This document shows, one piece after another, positions 31,901 to 40,872 of a stretch of 64,000 bases of DNA; positions within the stretch are counted from its first letter, which is position 1, and the number at the start of each line of letters is the position of its first letter. The notes under the pieces were generated by a model that saw only the letters and a program-made list of their open reading frames with translations, did not search any database and was not told the origin of the DNA. Made by a program: the position numbers and the translations under genes. The stretch is from Arenicellaceae bacterium (GTDB lineage Bacteria > Pseudomonadota > Gammaproteobacteria > Arenicellales > Arenicellaceae): the NCBI GenBank assembly GCA_029246505.1, contig JAQWNC010000016.1, forward strand, positions 1 through 64,000. Direction: 5' to 3'.

Positions 31901-32862
31901 AGTGCATCTATTCCTCATCTAGACAAAATTTGCATCGTGCGTGGTCTGAAACTACCTGGCAAATGCAGCGTATGCGAGATAATCCTGAGTGCGCAGATCA
32001 GGAATATCAACGTATCCTTGATGATAATGACCCGGGCTTATATAGCCAAGCGACTTATGATCTCCAAGAAGATATATGTGCGCCCTATATTAATGTTGGC
32101 TCGCGGCCGGCCATCGCTATTTTGCGTGAGCAGGGTGTCAACAGTCATGTCGAGATGGGTGCCGCGTTCACTCGAGCTGGGTTCGATGCGTACGATGTGA
32201 CGATGAGTGATTTACTTGGGAGACATAAGAGCTTGAGTACATTTGCGGGCTTGGTCGCATGCGGAGGTTTTTCCTTTGGCGATGTGCTTGGAGCGGGACA
32301 AGGGTGGGCTAAAAGTATTTTGTTCAATGATGTTTTGCGCATTCAGTTTGAAGAGTTTTTTAGTGATCGGACCAAGTTTGCATTAGGAGTTTGCAATGGT
32401 TGTCAAATGATGTCTGCTTTAAAAGAGATCATTCCTGGTGCTTCAAGTTGGCCGAATTTTTTGACTAATCGTTCAGAGCAATTTGAGGGCCGCCAGGTAA
32501 TGGTTGAGGTTATGGATAGTCCGTCAATTTTGCTTCGGGGTATGGTAGGTTCAAGAATACCGGTAGCGGTTGCGCATGGTGAAGGAAATGCCGTATACAA
32601 AAGTGGAAATCGGGACCCGCGGACTACTGCGCTACGATTTGTCGATAATCAAGGCAACCCTACTGAAGTGTATCCCTACAATCCTAACGGTTCGATAGAT
32701 GGTGTAACTGGAGTGTGTAACGATGATGGTCGTATAACAGTCATGATGCCACATCCAGAACGTGTTTTTAGGGCGGTAAGTAACTCATGGAGCGATCCAA
32801 CGTGGGGCGAGGATGGTCCATGGGTGCGGATGTTTAAAAATTCTCGCGTTTGGTTGGATTAA
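28990..32862 (+). CDS. purL: phosphoribosylformylglycinamidine synthase (large type)
   Basis: ATP- and glutamine-dependent step 4 of purine synthesis (FGAR to FGAM). The 1290 residues match the single-chain gammaproteobacterial form: N-terminal PurS-like and linker domains, synthetase halves ([58 protein letters not shown]), and a C-terminal class I glutaminase. The glutaminase triad is complete: Cys1135 in GVCNGCQMM, His1255 and Glu1257 in PHPERVFR. The gene stands alone with its own upstream region and no obvious PurR site; the ribosome-binding site is weak. Confidence 0.98.
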   Translation: [1290 protein letters not shown]

Positions 32863-32921
32863 CCTAACTGATCGTAAATATGATAATCCTGGGTCTGAAA
32901 ATTTAAATACGGAGTTTAATA

Positions 32922-33356
32922 ATGGCAGTTAAAAATTTCTCACTAGTAAATATTTTTTGGCGATGGCTGTTTGCATTTCTCCTAGTAGCGCTGACATATA
33001 ATCCATCTGACTACTCACTTTACCGTTGGTTGTCAGATGTCTTCCCTAATATTTCTGCGGTTACCCCACTATTGGCGATATCTTCTTTATTGTTACTAAT
33101 TGGCTGGGTGATGTACTTGCGGGCTACGTTGCGATCGTTAGGTTTTGTGGGGACATTTCTTGCAATTGCTTTGGTCGCAGCGCTTGTTTGGTGGGCCTTC
33201 GATATGGGTTGGCTAGATCGTGGAAACGAGCATATTCTAGCCTGGGTCGGAATCGTGTTTATTTCGCTTGTGTTAGGGGTTGGAATGTCCTGGTCGCATA
33301 TTCGACGAAGGTTGTCAGGCCAACTAGATGTTGATGATCATGATGGGAAGAACTAA
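32922..33356 (+). CDS. DUF6524-like small inner membrane protein
   Basis: The 144-residue protein has four hydrophobic segments (about 10-25, 45-63, 72-92, 103-122) and a charged C-terminal tail. FLLVALTYNPSDYSLYRWL and LLIGWVMYLRATLRSLG match my memory of the DUF6524 family, which has no known function. TACGGAG precedes the ATG. Its stop lies 5 bases from the stop of the convergent dapE. Confidence 0.7.
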   Translation: MAVKNFSLVNIFWRWLFAFLLVALTYNPSDYSLYRWLSDVFPNISAVTPLLAISSLLLLIGWVMYLRATLRSLGFVGTFLAIALVAALVWWAFDMGWLDRGNEHILAWVGIVFISLVLGVGMSWSHIRRRLSGQLDVDDHDGKN

Positions 33357-33361
33357 TCGCT

Positions 33362-34507
33362 TTACTGGCACAGAAGGTTATTTAGGATAGCTGTGTATAA
33401 AGCTGACAGTTGAGCGGGTTCTGTCGCAACTATGCATTCATCAACTTTGTGTATGCTTGCGTTGATGGGCCCCAGTTCGACGACTTCGGTTCCATATGGT
33501 GCAATGAAACGGCCATCTGAGGTGCCTCCGGACGTAGATAACTCCGTATCGATACCTAACTCGGATTTTATCGCGGTTGTTATCGCTTCAATGAGTGCAC
33601 CTTTTTTAGTTAGAAAAGGTAAACCGGAAAGTACCCAGTCAATCTGATAGTCAATGTTTAGGGAATCCAAAGTTTGCGCTACAGCCGTTTCAATTTGCGA
33701 TGCAGAAGTTTCAGTCGAATAACGTAAATTAAACTTGATTTGAGCTGATCCAGGTATGACGTTACTAGCGCCGGTTCCGCTAGTGATATTTGATACCTGT
33801 AATGTTGTTGGTGGAAAATATTCATTTCCGTTGTCCCAACGTATGGAAGTTAGAGCATTAATCAATGGGCCTAATTGATGAATTGGATTATCAGCTAAGT
33901 GTGGATATGCAATATGCCCCTGTGTCCCAATAACCTCTAGAGTCGCTCCTAATGAACCGCGCCGACCGACTTTAATAGTATCGCCGAGGACGTTAGTAGA
34001 ACTGGGCTCACCGACAATACAATAGTCGATGATTTCGTCACGATTATTCAGGGTTTCTACAACTTTAATAGTACCGTCAGTTGCAGGGCCCTCTTCGTCA
34101 GAAGTTATTAATACTCCGATTGAACCATCCTGCTTTGGATCGTATTTTTGGTTCTGGCTAATAAAAGACTCTATGCTGGTGATAAAGGCGGCAATTGAAG
34201 ACTTCATGTCAGCCGCCCCTCTGCCATAAAGAACTCCATCACGAATAGTTGGAGTGAAAGGGTCTGATACCCAATCTGTTAATTGCCCTGCAGGTACGAC
34301 GTCAGTATGGCCTGCAAAAGCGATCAGTGGTCGGCTGCTTCCCAAGCGCGCCCATAAATTATCAACCTTTCCAAATTTTAGCCGTTCACAAGTAAAACCA
34401 ATGGCCTCTAAACGCTGGGCAAGTAGTTCCTGGCAACCGCCATCGTCAGGTGTTACCGATCGGCATTCGATCAGTTTTTTGCCAAGCGCTAAAGTTGGAT
34501 CATCCAT
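33362..34507 (-). CDS. dapE: succinyl-diaminopimelate desuccinylase
   Basis: Zinc hydrolase of the succinylase lysine branch; releases LL-diaminopimelate. The 381 residues have the M20 fold: AFAGHTDVVPAG (His67, Asp69), YGRGAADMKSS (bridging Asp), the catalytic-base pair in DEEGPATDGT, then EPSSTN and TSGGTSDGRF in the C-terminal part. The central dimerisation domain is complete. It is downstream of dapD by 18 bases on the same strand, so one transcript is likely. Confidence 0.97.
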   Translation of the reverse strand: MDDPTLALGKKLIECRSVTPDDGGCQELLAQRLEAIGFTCERLKFGKVDNLWARLGSSRPLIAFAGHTDVVPAGQLTDWVSDPFTPTIRDGVLYGRGAADMKSSIAAFITSIESFISQNQKYDPKQDGSIGVLITSDEEGPATDGTIKVVETLNNRDEIIDYCIVGEPSSTNVLGDTIKVGRRGSLGATLEVIGTQGHIAYPHLADNPIHQLGPLINALTSIRWDNGNEYFPPTTLQVSNITSGTGASNVIPGSAQIKFNLRYSTETSASQIETAVAQTLDSLNIDYQIDWVLSGLPFLTKKGALIEAITTAIKSELGIDTELSTSGGTSDGRFIAPYGTEVVELGPINASIHKVDECIVATEPAQLSALYTAILNNLLCQ

Positions 34508-34525
34508 TAGTGTATTCGGTTATTA

Positions 34526-35347
34526 TTAATCAATTCGCAATAGATCATTAAGTGCAGTTTTTGATCGCGTTTGAGCATCTACGCGTTTTACAATAACCGC
34601 ACAATAAAGGCTATGAGATCCATCTTTGGAAGGCATTGAACCGGGTACAACCACGGCTCCAGCAGGTACCCGACCGTAGCTAACCTTGCCACTTTCTCGA
34701 TCGAGTATACGAGTGCTTTGCCCGAGAAAAACCCCCATAGATAGTACCGCGCCTTCTTCAACGATAACGCCTTCGACGACTTCGCTGCGCGCACCGATAA
34801 AGCAATTATTTTCGATGATAACAGGGCCAGCCTGTATCGGTTCCAGTACGCCGCCAATACCAACGCCGCCAGATAAATGAACATTCTTACCAATTTGTGC
34901 ACATGAACCGACGGTGGCCCAGGTATCGACCATTGTTCCCGAATCTACATATGCGCCAATATTGACATATGAAGGCATTAGCACCGCGCCAGGGGCTATA
35001 TAGGCCCCTTTTCTTGCCATTGCTGGGGGCACCACTCGAAAGCCATCGGCTTTGAATCGAGCATTGTCATAGTCGCTAAACTTGCTAGATACTTTATCAA
35101 AGTAGTTGGTTTGGTTGCCGACGACCAGTTCGTTATCCCGAATACTAAATGAAAGAAGTACAGCCTTTTTAAGCCATTGATTGACTACCCATTCGGTGCC
35201 AATTTTTTCGGCAACACGGGATTCTCCGCGGTCTAGTTGGTCGATAGCTTGTTCGATTGCATCGCGAACTTTGGGTTTGACCGAAGAAGGTGAAATAGAC
35301 GCACGATTTTCGAAAGCGTCTTCAATAATAGATTTAAGTTCTGACAT
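34526..35347 (-). CDS. dapD: tetrahydrodipicolinate N-succinyltransferase
   Basis: Adds succinyl to tetrahydrodipicolinate using succinyl-CoA. 273 residues: an N-terminal helical domain (about 1-100), then left-handed beta-helix hexapeptide repeats with [39 protein letters not shown] and [22 protein letters not shown]-terminal VPGSMPS and VKRVD follow. CAGGAGCAC precedes the ATG. It is coupled with dapE; the aminotransferase dapC/argD that bridges the two reactions is not in the window. Confidence 0.98.
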   Translation of the reverse strand: MSELKSIIEDAFENRASISPSSVKPKVRDAIEQAIDQLDRGESRVAEKIGTEWVVNQWLKKAVLLSFSIRDNELVVGNQTNYFDKVSSKFSDYDNARFKADGFRVVPPAMARKGAYIAPGAVLMPSYVNIGAYVDSGTMVDTWATVGSCAQIGKNVHLSGGVGIGGVLEPIQAGPVIIENNCFIGARSEVVEGVIVEEGAVLSMGVFLGQSTRILDRESGKVSYGRVPAGAVVVPGSMPSKDGSHSLYCAVIVKRVDAQTRSKTALNDLLRID

Positions 35348-35587
35348 GGTGCTCCTGAAATTAGCTCGTTTGCAGGCCCTTTGCTTTGGTCAATTAGCGA
35401 GCTAGGTTGCTTTACGATATTTAAATGAATAGTGCGGTTAATTGTGTTGCGATTAAATCGAAGCTTCACGTTCGTAATGTATTGTTTGCTGAGTCGAAGT
35501 TTAACGAATCTGAGTTTGTGAGTTTGAGTTTAATGGGTCTGAGTTAGAGATGTAACTGCGTCGAGATAAAATTCTGTCAACTGGAGA

Positions 35588-38278
35588 TTATCCTTTAATT
35601 TTCTTGTTGCTGCTAGATCGTCGCCGCTTGCGTTTTATTCCAGCACACATCGCTGTTGCCAATTTATTCAGTTGTTTTTCGGCGCTAATGGCACGGCCAT
35701 TGTGATCAGTGATAAAGAATACATCTTCAGCACGTTCACCAAATGTGGCAATTCTTGCGTTAATCATCTTCATTTTATGTTCCAACAGGCAAATCGCAAC
35801 TTTGTGAAGTAATCCTGGATGATCTCTAGCAACCAATTCCATCGTAGTGTAGTCCGCATTGTTTTGCGTGAATATAACTTCAGGTTCGATGGTGAACTGT
35901 TTTAGTGATCTAGGGGTAACGCATGATGTGGGGTTTTGTTCAGGATGCTTAATTGCTTCTCGTAGCCGGAATTGGATACGTTTTAGATATCGTTCGTCGG
36001 AGGTATTCTTTGTATCCTCAGTAAGCGCTACAAATGAATGTAAGGCAAAGCCGTCGGAACTGCTGTGCAACCGAGCATCAACAATATTTAGGTTACAACG
36101 CTCAAAACTTCTGCTTACGTTAACAAATAGGTCCTGCGTGTCAGGGGCATAAATCAAAAAGATATTTGCTTCAAGTTGATCATGGTGTCGAACTGCGACA
36201 ATTGGCATATCTCCTGCTGTTCTTTTAGCTATGGTTAACACATGCCACGCGAGATATTCTGGCGCGTAACGAGTAAAGTAGTCGCCCTGCATACTGCCCC
36301 AAAACTGATTTACCGCTTCTAGTGGTAAAGCCTTCTGGTCAACAAACTCTAGCGCGCTTGATTGTGCAGATTCAACTCGTTTTTCAAGTTCGATCGGTTG
36401 CCCGACCCCTGAGCGTAACGCTCGAGTGGTCACGTGGTACAGATCAAGCAATAATTGCCCCTTCCAGCCATTCCATACTTTTGGGCTGGTACCACGTATA
36501 TCGGCAAGCGTTAATAAATAAAGATTATCTAAATGTTCCTGATCGCCCATGGTTTCGGCAAACTGTCTGATAACTTCCGGGTCACTGATATCCCTGCGTT
36601 GCGCGATGAATGACATAAGTAAATGATGGCGTACTAACCATGCAGCAATTTTTCCATCATATTCGCTTAAGCCATGGCGGGCGCAAAAATCGAGCGTGTC
36701 TTGTTGTCCTAATTCGGAATGATCACCACCTCGGCCTTTGGCAATATCATGAAAAAGTGCGCCAATATAAAGTCTCTCGGGTTTAACCAGCGATTTCATG
36801 ATTCGTATTGCTTGTGGAAACTCCTCGGCGTCTTTCTCCAAGGCAAAACGTCGTATATTGCGCAATACCATCAATGTATGGGCATCGACTGTGTACACAT
36901 GAAACAAGTCATGCTGCATTTGACCAACAATTGTGCCGAAAGCAGGTATATAGGCACCGAGAACTCCGTAGCTATTCATACGACGCATCGCATGTGTTTG
37001 CCCATTCTTGTGCCGAAGTATTTCCATAAAAAGGCTTTGATTTGCGAGATCTTTGCGGAATGAACGGTTAATTTCACCAATATTTGCGCGAATCAGACGT
37101 GAGGTATCCGGGCTAATGTCCTTGATATCTGAATGCTGCTGCATGAGATAAAACACTTCGAGGAGCGCAAAGGGTGTTTTTTTGAAGACGTTCTTGTTAC
37201 ATACTTCTAGCGAGCCATTAGTGATCTGAAAACGGCGATTAAGCTTGGTTATAGTCGGTTGCTTTCGTTTCTCTTTTACCGCATTTGCGCGATACAGTTC
37301 CAGTAACAGTCCGTTTTGAAAGCTAATTTCTTTAACAGTGCGGTAGTAGCGCTGCATCAATTGTTCTACCGCAAGGCGTGATTGTTCATCCTTATAGCCA
37401 TACTCTTTAGCTAATGCACGTTGGTAATCAAATAGCAGACGATCTTCGTGCCTACCATTTAGAAAATGCAGTCCATTTCTCATTCTCCACAGTACATTGC
37501 GGGACCGTATCAAGGTACGATATTCGTCGTCGTTTATGAAATGTTGTTCGTTTAGTTCAGCGAAATTTCTTATTCCGTAGCGACGATTGAAAACCCAACC
37601 GATCATATGAAGGTCGCGCAGTCCACCCGGTCCTTCTTTTAAATTTGGTTCGAGGTTGTAGGCGGTTTCGTTGTAGTGTGCATGGCGCTGGCTTTGCTCT
37701 TCCATTTTCGCTTCAAAAAACTTCGTTGGTACCCAGACATTACCGTTTCTCAGTTTGGCATCAAGATCCTTTAGTAGATTACCCTCATCAATTATTGCTC
37801 GAGATTCAAGCAAGTTAGTCATGACAGTCACATCTTGTTTTGCCTCTTTTACGCAATCCTTTATTGATCGGATGCTTTGGCCAACTTCCATACCGATATC
37901 CCAAAGAAACCGTACCATCGCCTCAACAAATTCCTGGACAACTTTATACTGGTTTCCGCCCAATAGAATTAATAGGTCGATATCGGAATAGGGATGTAAT
38001 TCACTACGTCCGTAGCCACCCACAGCAATCAGTGAAATATTTGCTTTTGACGGCAACAAGTACAAGTGTTGTTGCCAAGCGAGTAGAATAAGTTCATCCG
38101 CGAGCCAGGCATGGGTTGATGCTAAATCTGCTGCCCATCCACCTTTTAGATAATGCTCCTTAAGGAACGCCTTGCCGTGCTCCAGCGCATTTTTGTAGGG
38201 GGAGATTGATGGGGAATTCGTGACTAGTTGTTGCTCGAATGCCACTCGGTTGAAAAGTTGCTTGCGGGGGAGATACAT
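35588..38278 (-). CDS. glnD: bifunctional uridylyltransferase/uridylyl-removing enzyme
   Basis: The nitrogen sensor: uridylylates PII when glutamine is low and removes UMP when it is high. The 896 residues hold the nucleotidyltransferase domain (GGYGR 87-91 and SDID 98-101, the metal site) and a helical linker. An HD hydrolase domain is near 515 (LFHDIAKGRGGDHSE). Two C-terminal ACT domains follow: the first near 705-785, and the second near 815-890 with MELVARDHPGLLHKVAI, which bind glutamine. It lies between map and dapD, a common arrangement. Confidence 0.97.
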   Translation of the reverse strand: MYLPRKQLFNRVAFEQQLVTNSPSISPYKNALEHGKAFLKEHYLKGGWAADLASTHAWLADELILLAWQQHLYLLPSKANISLIAVGGYGRSELHPYSDIDLLILLGGNQYKVVQEFVEAMVRFLWDIGMEVGQSIRSIKDCVKEAKQDVTVMTNLLESRAIIDEGNLLKDLDAKLRNGNVWVPTKFFEAKMEEQSQRHAHYNETAYNLEPNLKEGPGGLRDLHMIGWVFNRRYGIRNFAELNEQHFINDDEYRTLIRSRNVLWRMRNGLHFLNGRHEDRLLFDYQRALAKEYGYKDEQSRLAVEQLMQRYYRTVKEISFQNGLLLELYRANAVKEKRKQPTITKLNRRFQITNGSLEVCNKNVFKKTPFALLEVFYLMQQHSDIKDISPDTSRLIRANIGEINRSFRKDLANQSLFMEILRHKNGQTHAMRRMNSYGVLGAYIPAFGTIVGQMQHDLFHVYTVDAHTLMVLRNIRRFALEKDAEEFPQAIRIMKSLVKPERLYIGALFHDIAKGRGGDHSELGQQDTLDFCARHGLSEYDGKIAAWLVRHHLLMSFIAQRRDISDPEVIRQFAETMGDQEHLDNLYLLTLADIRGTSPKVWNGWKGQLLLDLYHVTTRALRSGVGQPIELEKRVESAQSSALEFVDQKALPLEAVNQFWGSMQGDYFTRYAPEYLAWHVLTIAKRTAGDMPIVAVRHHDQLEANIFLIYAPDTQDLFVNVSRSFERCNLNIVDARLHSSSDGFALHSFVALTEDTKNTSDERYLKRIQFRLREAIKHPEQNPTSCVTPRSLKQFTIEPEVIFTQNNADYTTMELVARDHPGLLHKVAICLLEHKMKMINARIATFGERAEDVFFITDHNGRAISAEKQLNKLATAMCAGIKRKRRRSSSNKKIKG

Positions 38279-38362
38279 TGCTAATTGCTATCAGAGTGAT
38301 TCATCGGTTCGATACCTAAGGTGTGCTAATTTCTATCCATTATTGGAGGTTTATAAATTTAA

Positions 38363-39130
38363 TTAGCACACTGAGTTTTTTGATACCGTCAAGATTTCAA
38401 AGCCGTTGCTCGTTACGGCAAGCGTATGTTCCCACTGGGCAGACAAACTATGGTCTCGTGTAACTACCGTCCACTGATCAGATAATAATCGGGTTTCACA
38501 GCCGCCAGCGTTTACCATGGGTTCAATCGTAAAGACCATGCCTTCCTCTAATGCCATTCCCGAATTTGGTTTTCCGTAGTGAAGTACCTGCGGGTCTTCG
38601 TGAAAGACTCGACCTATACCGTGGCCGCAATATTCTCTAACCACCGAGAAGTTTTGTTTTTCGGCGTGATTTTGAATGGCATGTCCAATATCGCCAAGTG
38701 TGACTCCAGGCTGAACCATGTCAATACCAAGCATCATACATTCGCGCGCGGTATCGCAAAGTCGTTTAGCGATAATTGAGTGCTTGCCTACATAAAACAT
38801 ACGGCTAGTGTCGCCATGCCAATCATTTTTTATAACAGTAATATCAATGTTGATGATATCGCCATTTTTCAGTATTTTTTTGCCTGGTATTCCATGGCAT
38901 ATAACATGATTGATTGAGGTGCAAATCGACTTGGGAAAACCTCGGTAATTTAATGGTGCCGGTATTGCTTGTTGCTGACGAATTATATAGTCGTGACAAA
39001 TAGTGTTCAGTTCTTCAGTAGAGATACCTGGGCGAACATGTTCTTCGATCATGTCGAGAACTTCGGCAGCAAGCTTGCCGGCTACACGCATTTTCTCAAT
39101 CTCTTGAGGTGTTTTTAGGACAACGGCCAT
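38363..39130 (-). CDS. map: methionine aminopeptidase type I
   Basis: Removes the initiator Met from new proteins. 255 residues with the pita-bread metal ligands: NIDITV (Asp), WHGDTSRMF (Asp), the GHGIGRVFHEDPQVLHYG His, EEGMVFTIEPMV (Glu) and SAQWEHTLAV (Glu). It runs divergent to rpsB, the normal map/rpsB arrangement. The 476 bases between them hold both promoters. The leader before map is short and lacks a clear ribosome-binding site. Confidence 0.98.
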   Translation of the reverse strand: MAVVLKTPQEIEKMRVAGKLAAEVLDMIEEHVRPGISTEELNTICHDYIIRQQQAIPAPLNYRGFPKSICTSINHVICHGIPGKKILKNGDIINIDITVIKNDWHGDTSRMFYVGKHSIIAKRLCDTARECMMLGIDMVQPGVTLGDIGHAIQNHAEKQNFSVVREYCGHGIGRVFHEDPQVLHYGKPNSGMALEEGMVFTIEPMVNAGGCETRLLSDQWTVVTRDHSLSAQWEHTLAVTSNGFEILTVSKNSVC

Positions 39131-39290
39131 GAAAATTTAGTAGAAAAATTGTACTTTATATTAGCAGCGTATCTTAATGTATTCCGCACCTGAGTGCTCG
39201 CTGACTTTAGGGTTTCGGGAATACTTTCAAAATAGCAGCTTTGTAGCGCGTATTTCAAATGATGGGATATAAATTCCATCGGAAGAGCTG

Positions 39291-39431
39291 GTGGAATTAG
39301 TAAATTTATTTCAATTGTTGGTCAATTTTTTGAAACATTATGGACTGAAAGGGCGCGATGTCTCCTTTCAAGATGCTGGTAGTTTTATGATTAGTTTGGC
39401 AATAGTAACCGCAAAGGATTGTGGTGCGTAA
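39291..39431 (+). CDS. possible 46-residue small protein upstream of rpsB
   Basis: GTG 39291, after CGGAAGAGCT, opens 46 codons to TAA 39429-39431. The predicted peptide begins MELVNLFQLLVNFLKHYGLK, then a soluble-looking GRDVSFQDAGSFM segment. It has an ordinary protein-like mix of residues and a plausible ribosome-binding site, but no family was recognised. It overlaps the -35 of the proposed rpsB promoter. It may be a remnant of a longer gene or chance. Confidence 0.2.
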   Translation: MELVNLFQLLVNFLKHYGLKGRDVSFQDAGSFMISLAIVTAKDCGA

Positions 39432-39447
39432 AACGCTATGGTATAAA
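39419..39447 (+). promoter_or_regulatory. candidate sigma-70 promoter for rpsB-tsf
   Basis: TTGTGG (39419-39424), a 17-base spacer and TATAAA (39442-39447). RNA would begin near 39454, leaving about 150 nt of leader before rpsB, enough for S2 autoregulation. Confidence 0.5.
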
Positions 39448-39606
39448 CGCGCCTCTTATTAATTCGCACTTTAAAATCGACAGTCTGATCCGGGTGCTAA
39501 ACCATTAATATCAGTAGATTATCGTAATATTCTACAGTTTATTAATGGGGCGGTTGGTCAGGCAAATTATGGTGTTAGTTTTAAACCCGAATACAGGAGA
39601 ATATTG

Positions 39607-40794
39607 ATGTCGGATGTAAATATGCGCCAGATGCTGGACGCAGGTGTGCACTTTGGCCACCAAACTCGTTACTGGTCACCCAAAATGGCTCCCTACATAT
39701 TTGGTGAGCGCAACAAAATCCACATAATAAACCTTGAAGATACAGTTCCGCTGTTTAAAGACGCGATGAACTATATCGGTCAATTAGTGGCTAATGGTGG
39801 TAGCATTTTATTAGTGGGCACTAAGCGTGCGGCTAGTAAACAGGTCAAGGAAATGGCTGAAGAAGTCGGCATTTCTTTCGTAAACCACCGTTGGTTGGGT
39901 GGCATGTTGACTAACTATAAAACGGTCAAGAATTCTATCCAGCGACTTAAAGATCTTGAGTCTAGCCAAGCAGATGGGTCTCATAGTCGGCTGAGTAAAA
40001 AAGAAGGGCTAACTCTGGACCGCGAACGCATTAAGCTTGAACGTAGTTTAGGCGGTATTAAAAATATGAATGGGCTACCGGATGCATTGTTTGTCATTGA
40101 TGTGAAGCAAGAATATATCGCTGTTTCCGAAGCTAATAAGCTGGGAATACCCGTGGTTGCTGTCGTTGACACCAACTGCGTGCCAGATGGTGTTGATTAT
40201 GTGATCCCTGGTAATGATGATGCGATTCGGGCGATTCATCTGTATCTAGATATTTTGAAGACGACTATTGAGGCAGCGCGCAAGAGCGTCCCCGTAAATG
40301 TAGTGGCTACCGATGACGCTTACGTTGAGATTGATGACGAAGGTAATGCTGTCGCTCTTGAGCAGCCAAAGAAAGCGATTGAAAAGCCAGTAGCTAGGGT
40401 CAAAGCTGATGCCCCGGTAGTAGACAAGCCGGAAGTCTCTGCAGAACCTAAAGCTGAAGAGGTTGAGAATCTAGCTGTAGAGAAGCCGCAAACAATGGTT
40501 AAGGTGAAGTCGGACGATAAGGTTGAGGTTGAAGCCAAGCTGGTGGCTAAAAAATCTGCAGTAAAAAAAGCTGCTCCTAAAAAAGCCGTAGCTGAAGGTG
40601 ATGATTTAACCGAGTTAGATGGTATCGGGCCGGTTATAAAAGGTAAGCTGTACGCTGAAGGTGTAACTACCTTTGCTCAAATTGCTGAGTGGACTGCTGA
40701 GGAAAAGGCTCGAATTGATGAGCTGTTGAGCTTTAAAGGCCGCATCGATCGAGAAAAATGGATCGAGCAGGCAAAAGCCAAAGTTGCTGGCTAG
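39607..40794 (+). CDS. rpsB: 30S ribosomal protein S2 with C-terminal helix-hairpin-helix extension
   Basis: The ATG at 39607 (not the adjoining TTG) follows ACAGGAGA and gives 395 residues against about 240 in E. coli. Residues 1-225 are a normal S2: [65 protein letters not shown] and [16 protein letters not shown]. Then comes a linker of about 105 residues rich in Lys, Ala, Glu and Val. From 332 to 395 there is a compact domain, [20 protein letters not shown] then TTFAQIAEW and [15 protein letters not shown], with a helix-hairpin-helix [10 protein letters not shown] turn. A similar tail occurs on alphaproteobacterial L21, from memory. tsf follows. Confidence 0.97.
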   Translation: MSDVNMRQMLDAGVHFGHQTRYWSPKMAPYIFGERNKIHIINLEDTVPLFKDAMNYIGQLVANGGSILLVGTKRAASKQVKEMAEEVGISFVNHRWLGGMLTNYKTVKNSIQRLKDLESSQADGSHSRLSKKEGLTLDRERIKLERSLGGIKNMNGLPDALFVIDVKQEYIAVSEANKLGIPVVAVVDTNCVPDGVDYVIPGNDDAIRAIHLYLDILKTTIEAARKSVPVNVVATDDAYVEIDDEGNAVALEQPKKAIEKPVARVKADAPVVDKPEVSAEPKAEEVENLAVEKPQTMVKVKSDDKVEVEAKLVAKKSAVKKAAPKKAVAEGDDLTELDGIGPVIKGKLYAEGVTTFAQIAEWTAEEKARIDELLSFKGRIDREKWIEQAKAKVAG

Positions 40795-40872
40795 CTTTAT
40801 TATCGCGGTTACTTTTTCTAGAAAATTGACTTAACAAAACATTTTACAGAACGCATTTTTCGAGGACTGAAC

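Larger units (their letters stand above)
39131..39606. other. map-rpsB divergent intergenic region
   Basis: 476 bases. It holds the probable rpsB promoter (39419-39447), a leader of about 150 nt and a 46-codon open frame (39291-39431). On the minus side TTAAGA and TACAAT, 18 bases apart near 39146-39175, may drive map. I did not recognise the S2-binding leader structure by eye. Confidence 0.4.

Noticed and set aside
35500-35545. Short repeats of TCTGAGTTT/GAGTTTGAGTTT between dapD and glnD
   Set aside because: Imperfect and few; no structure beyond simple low-complexity sequence.
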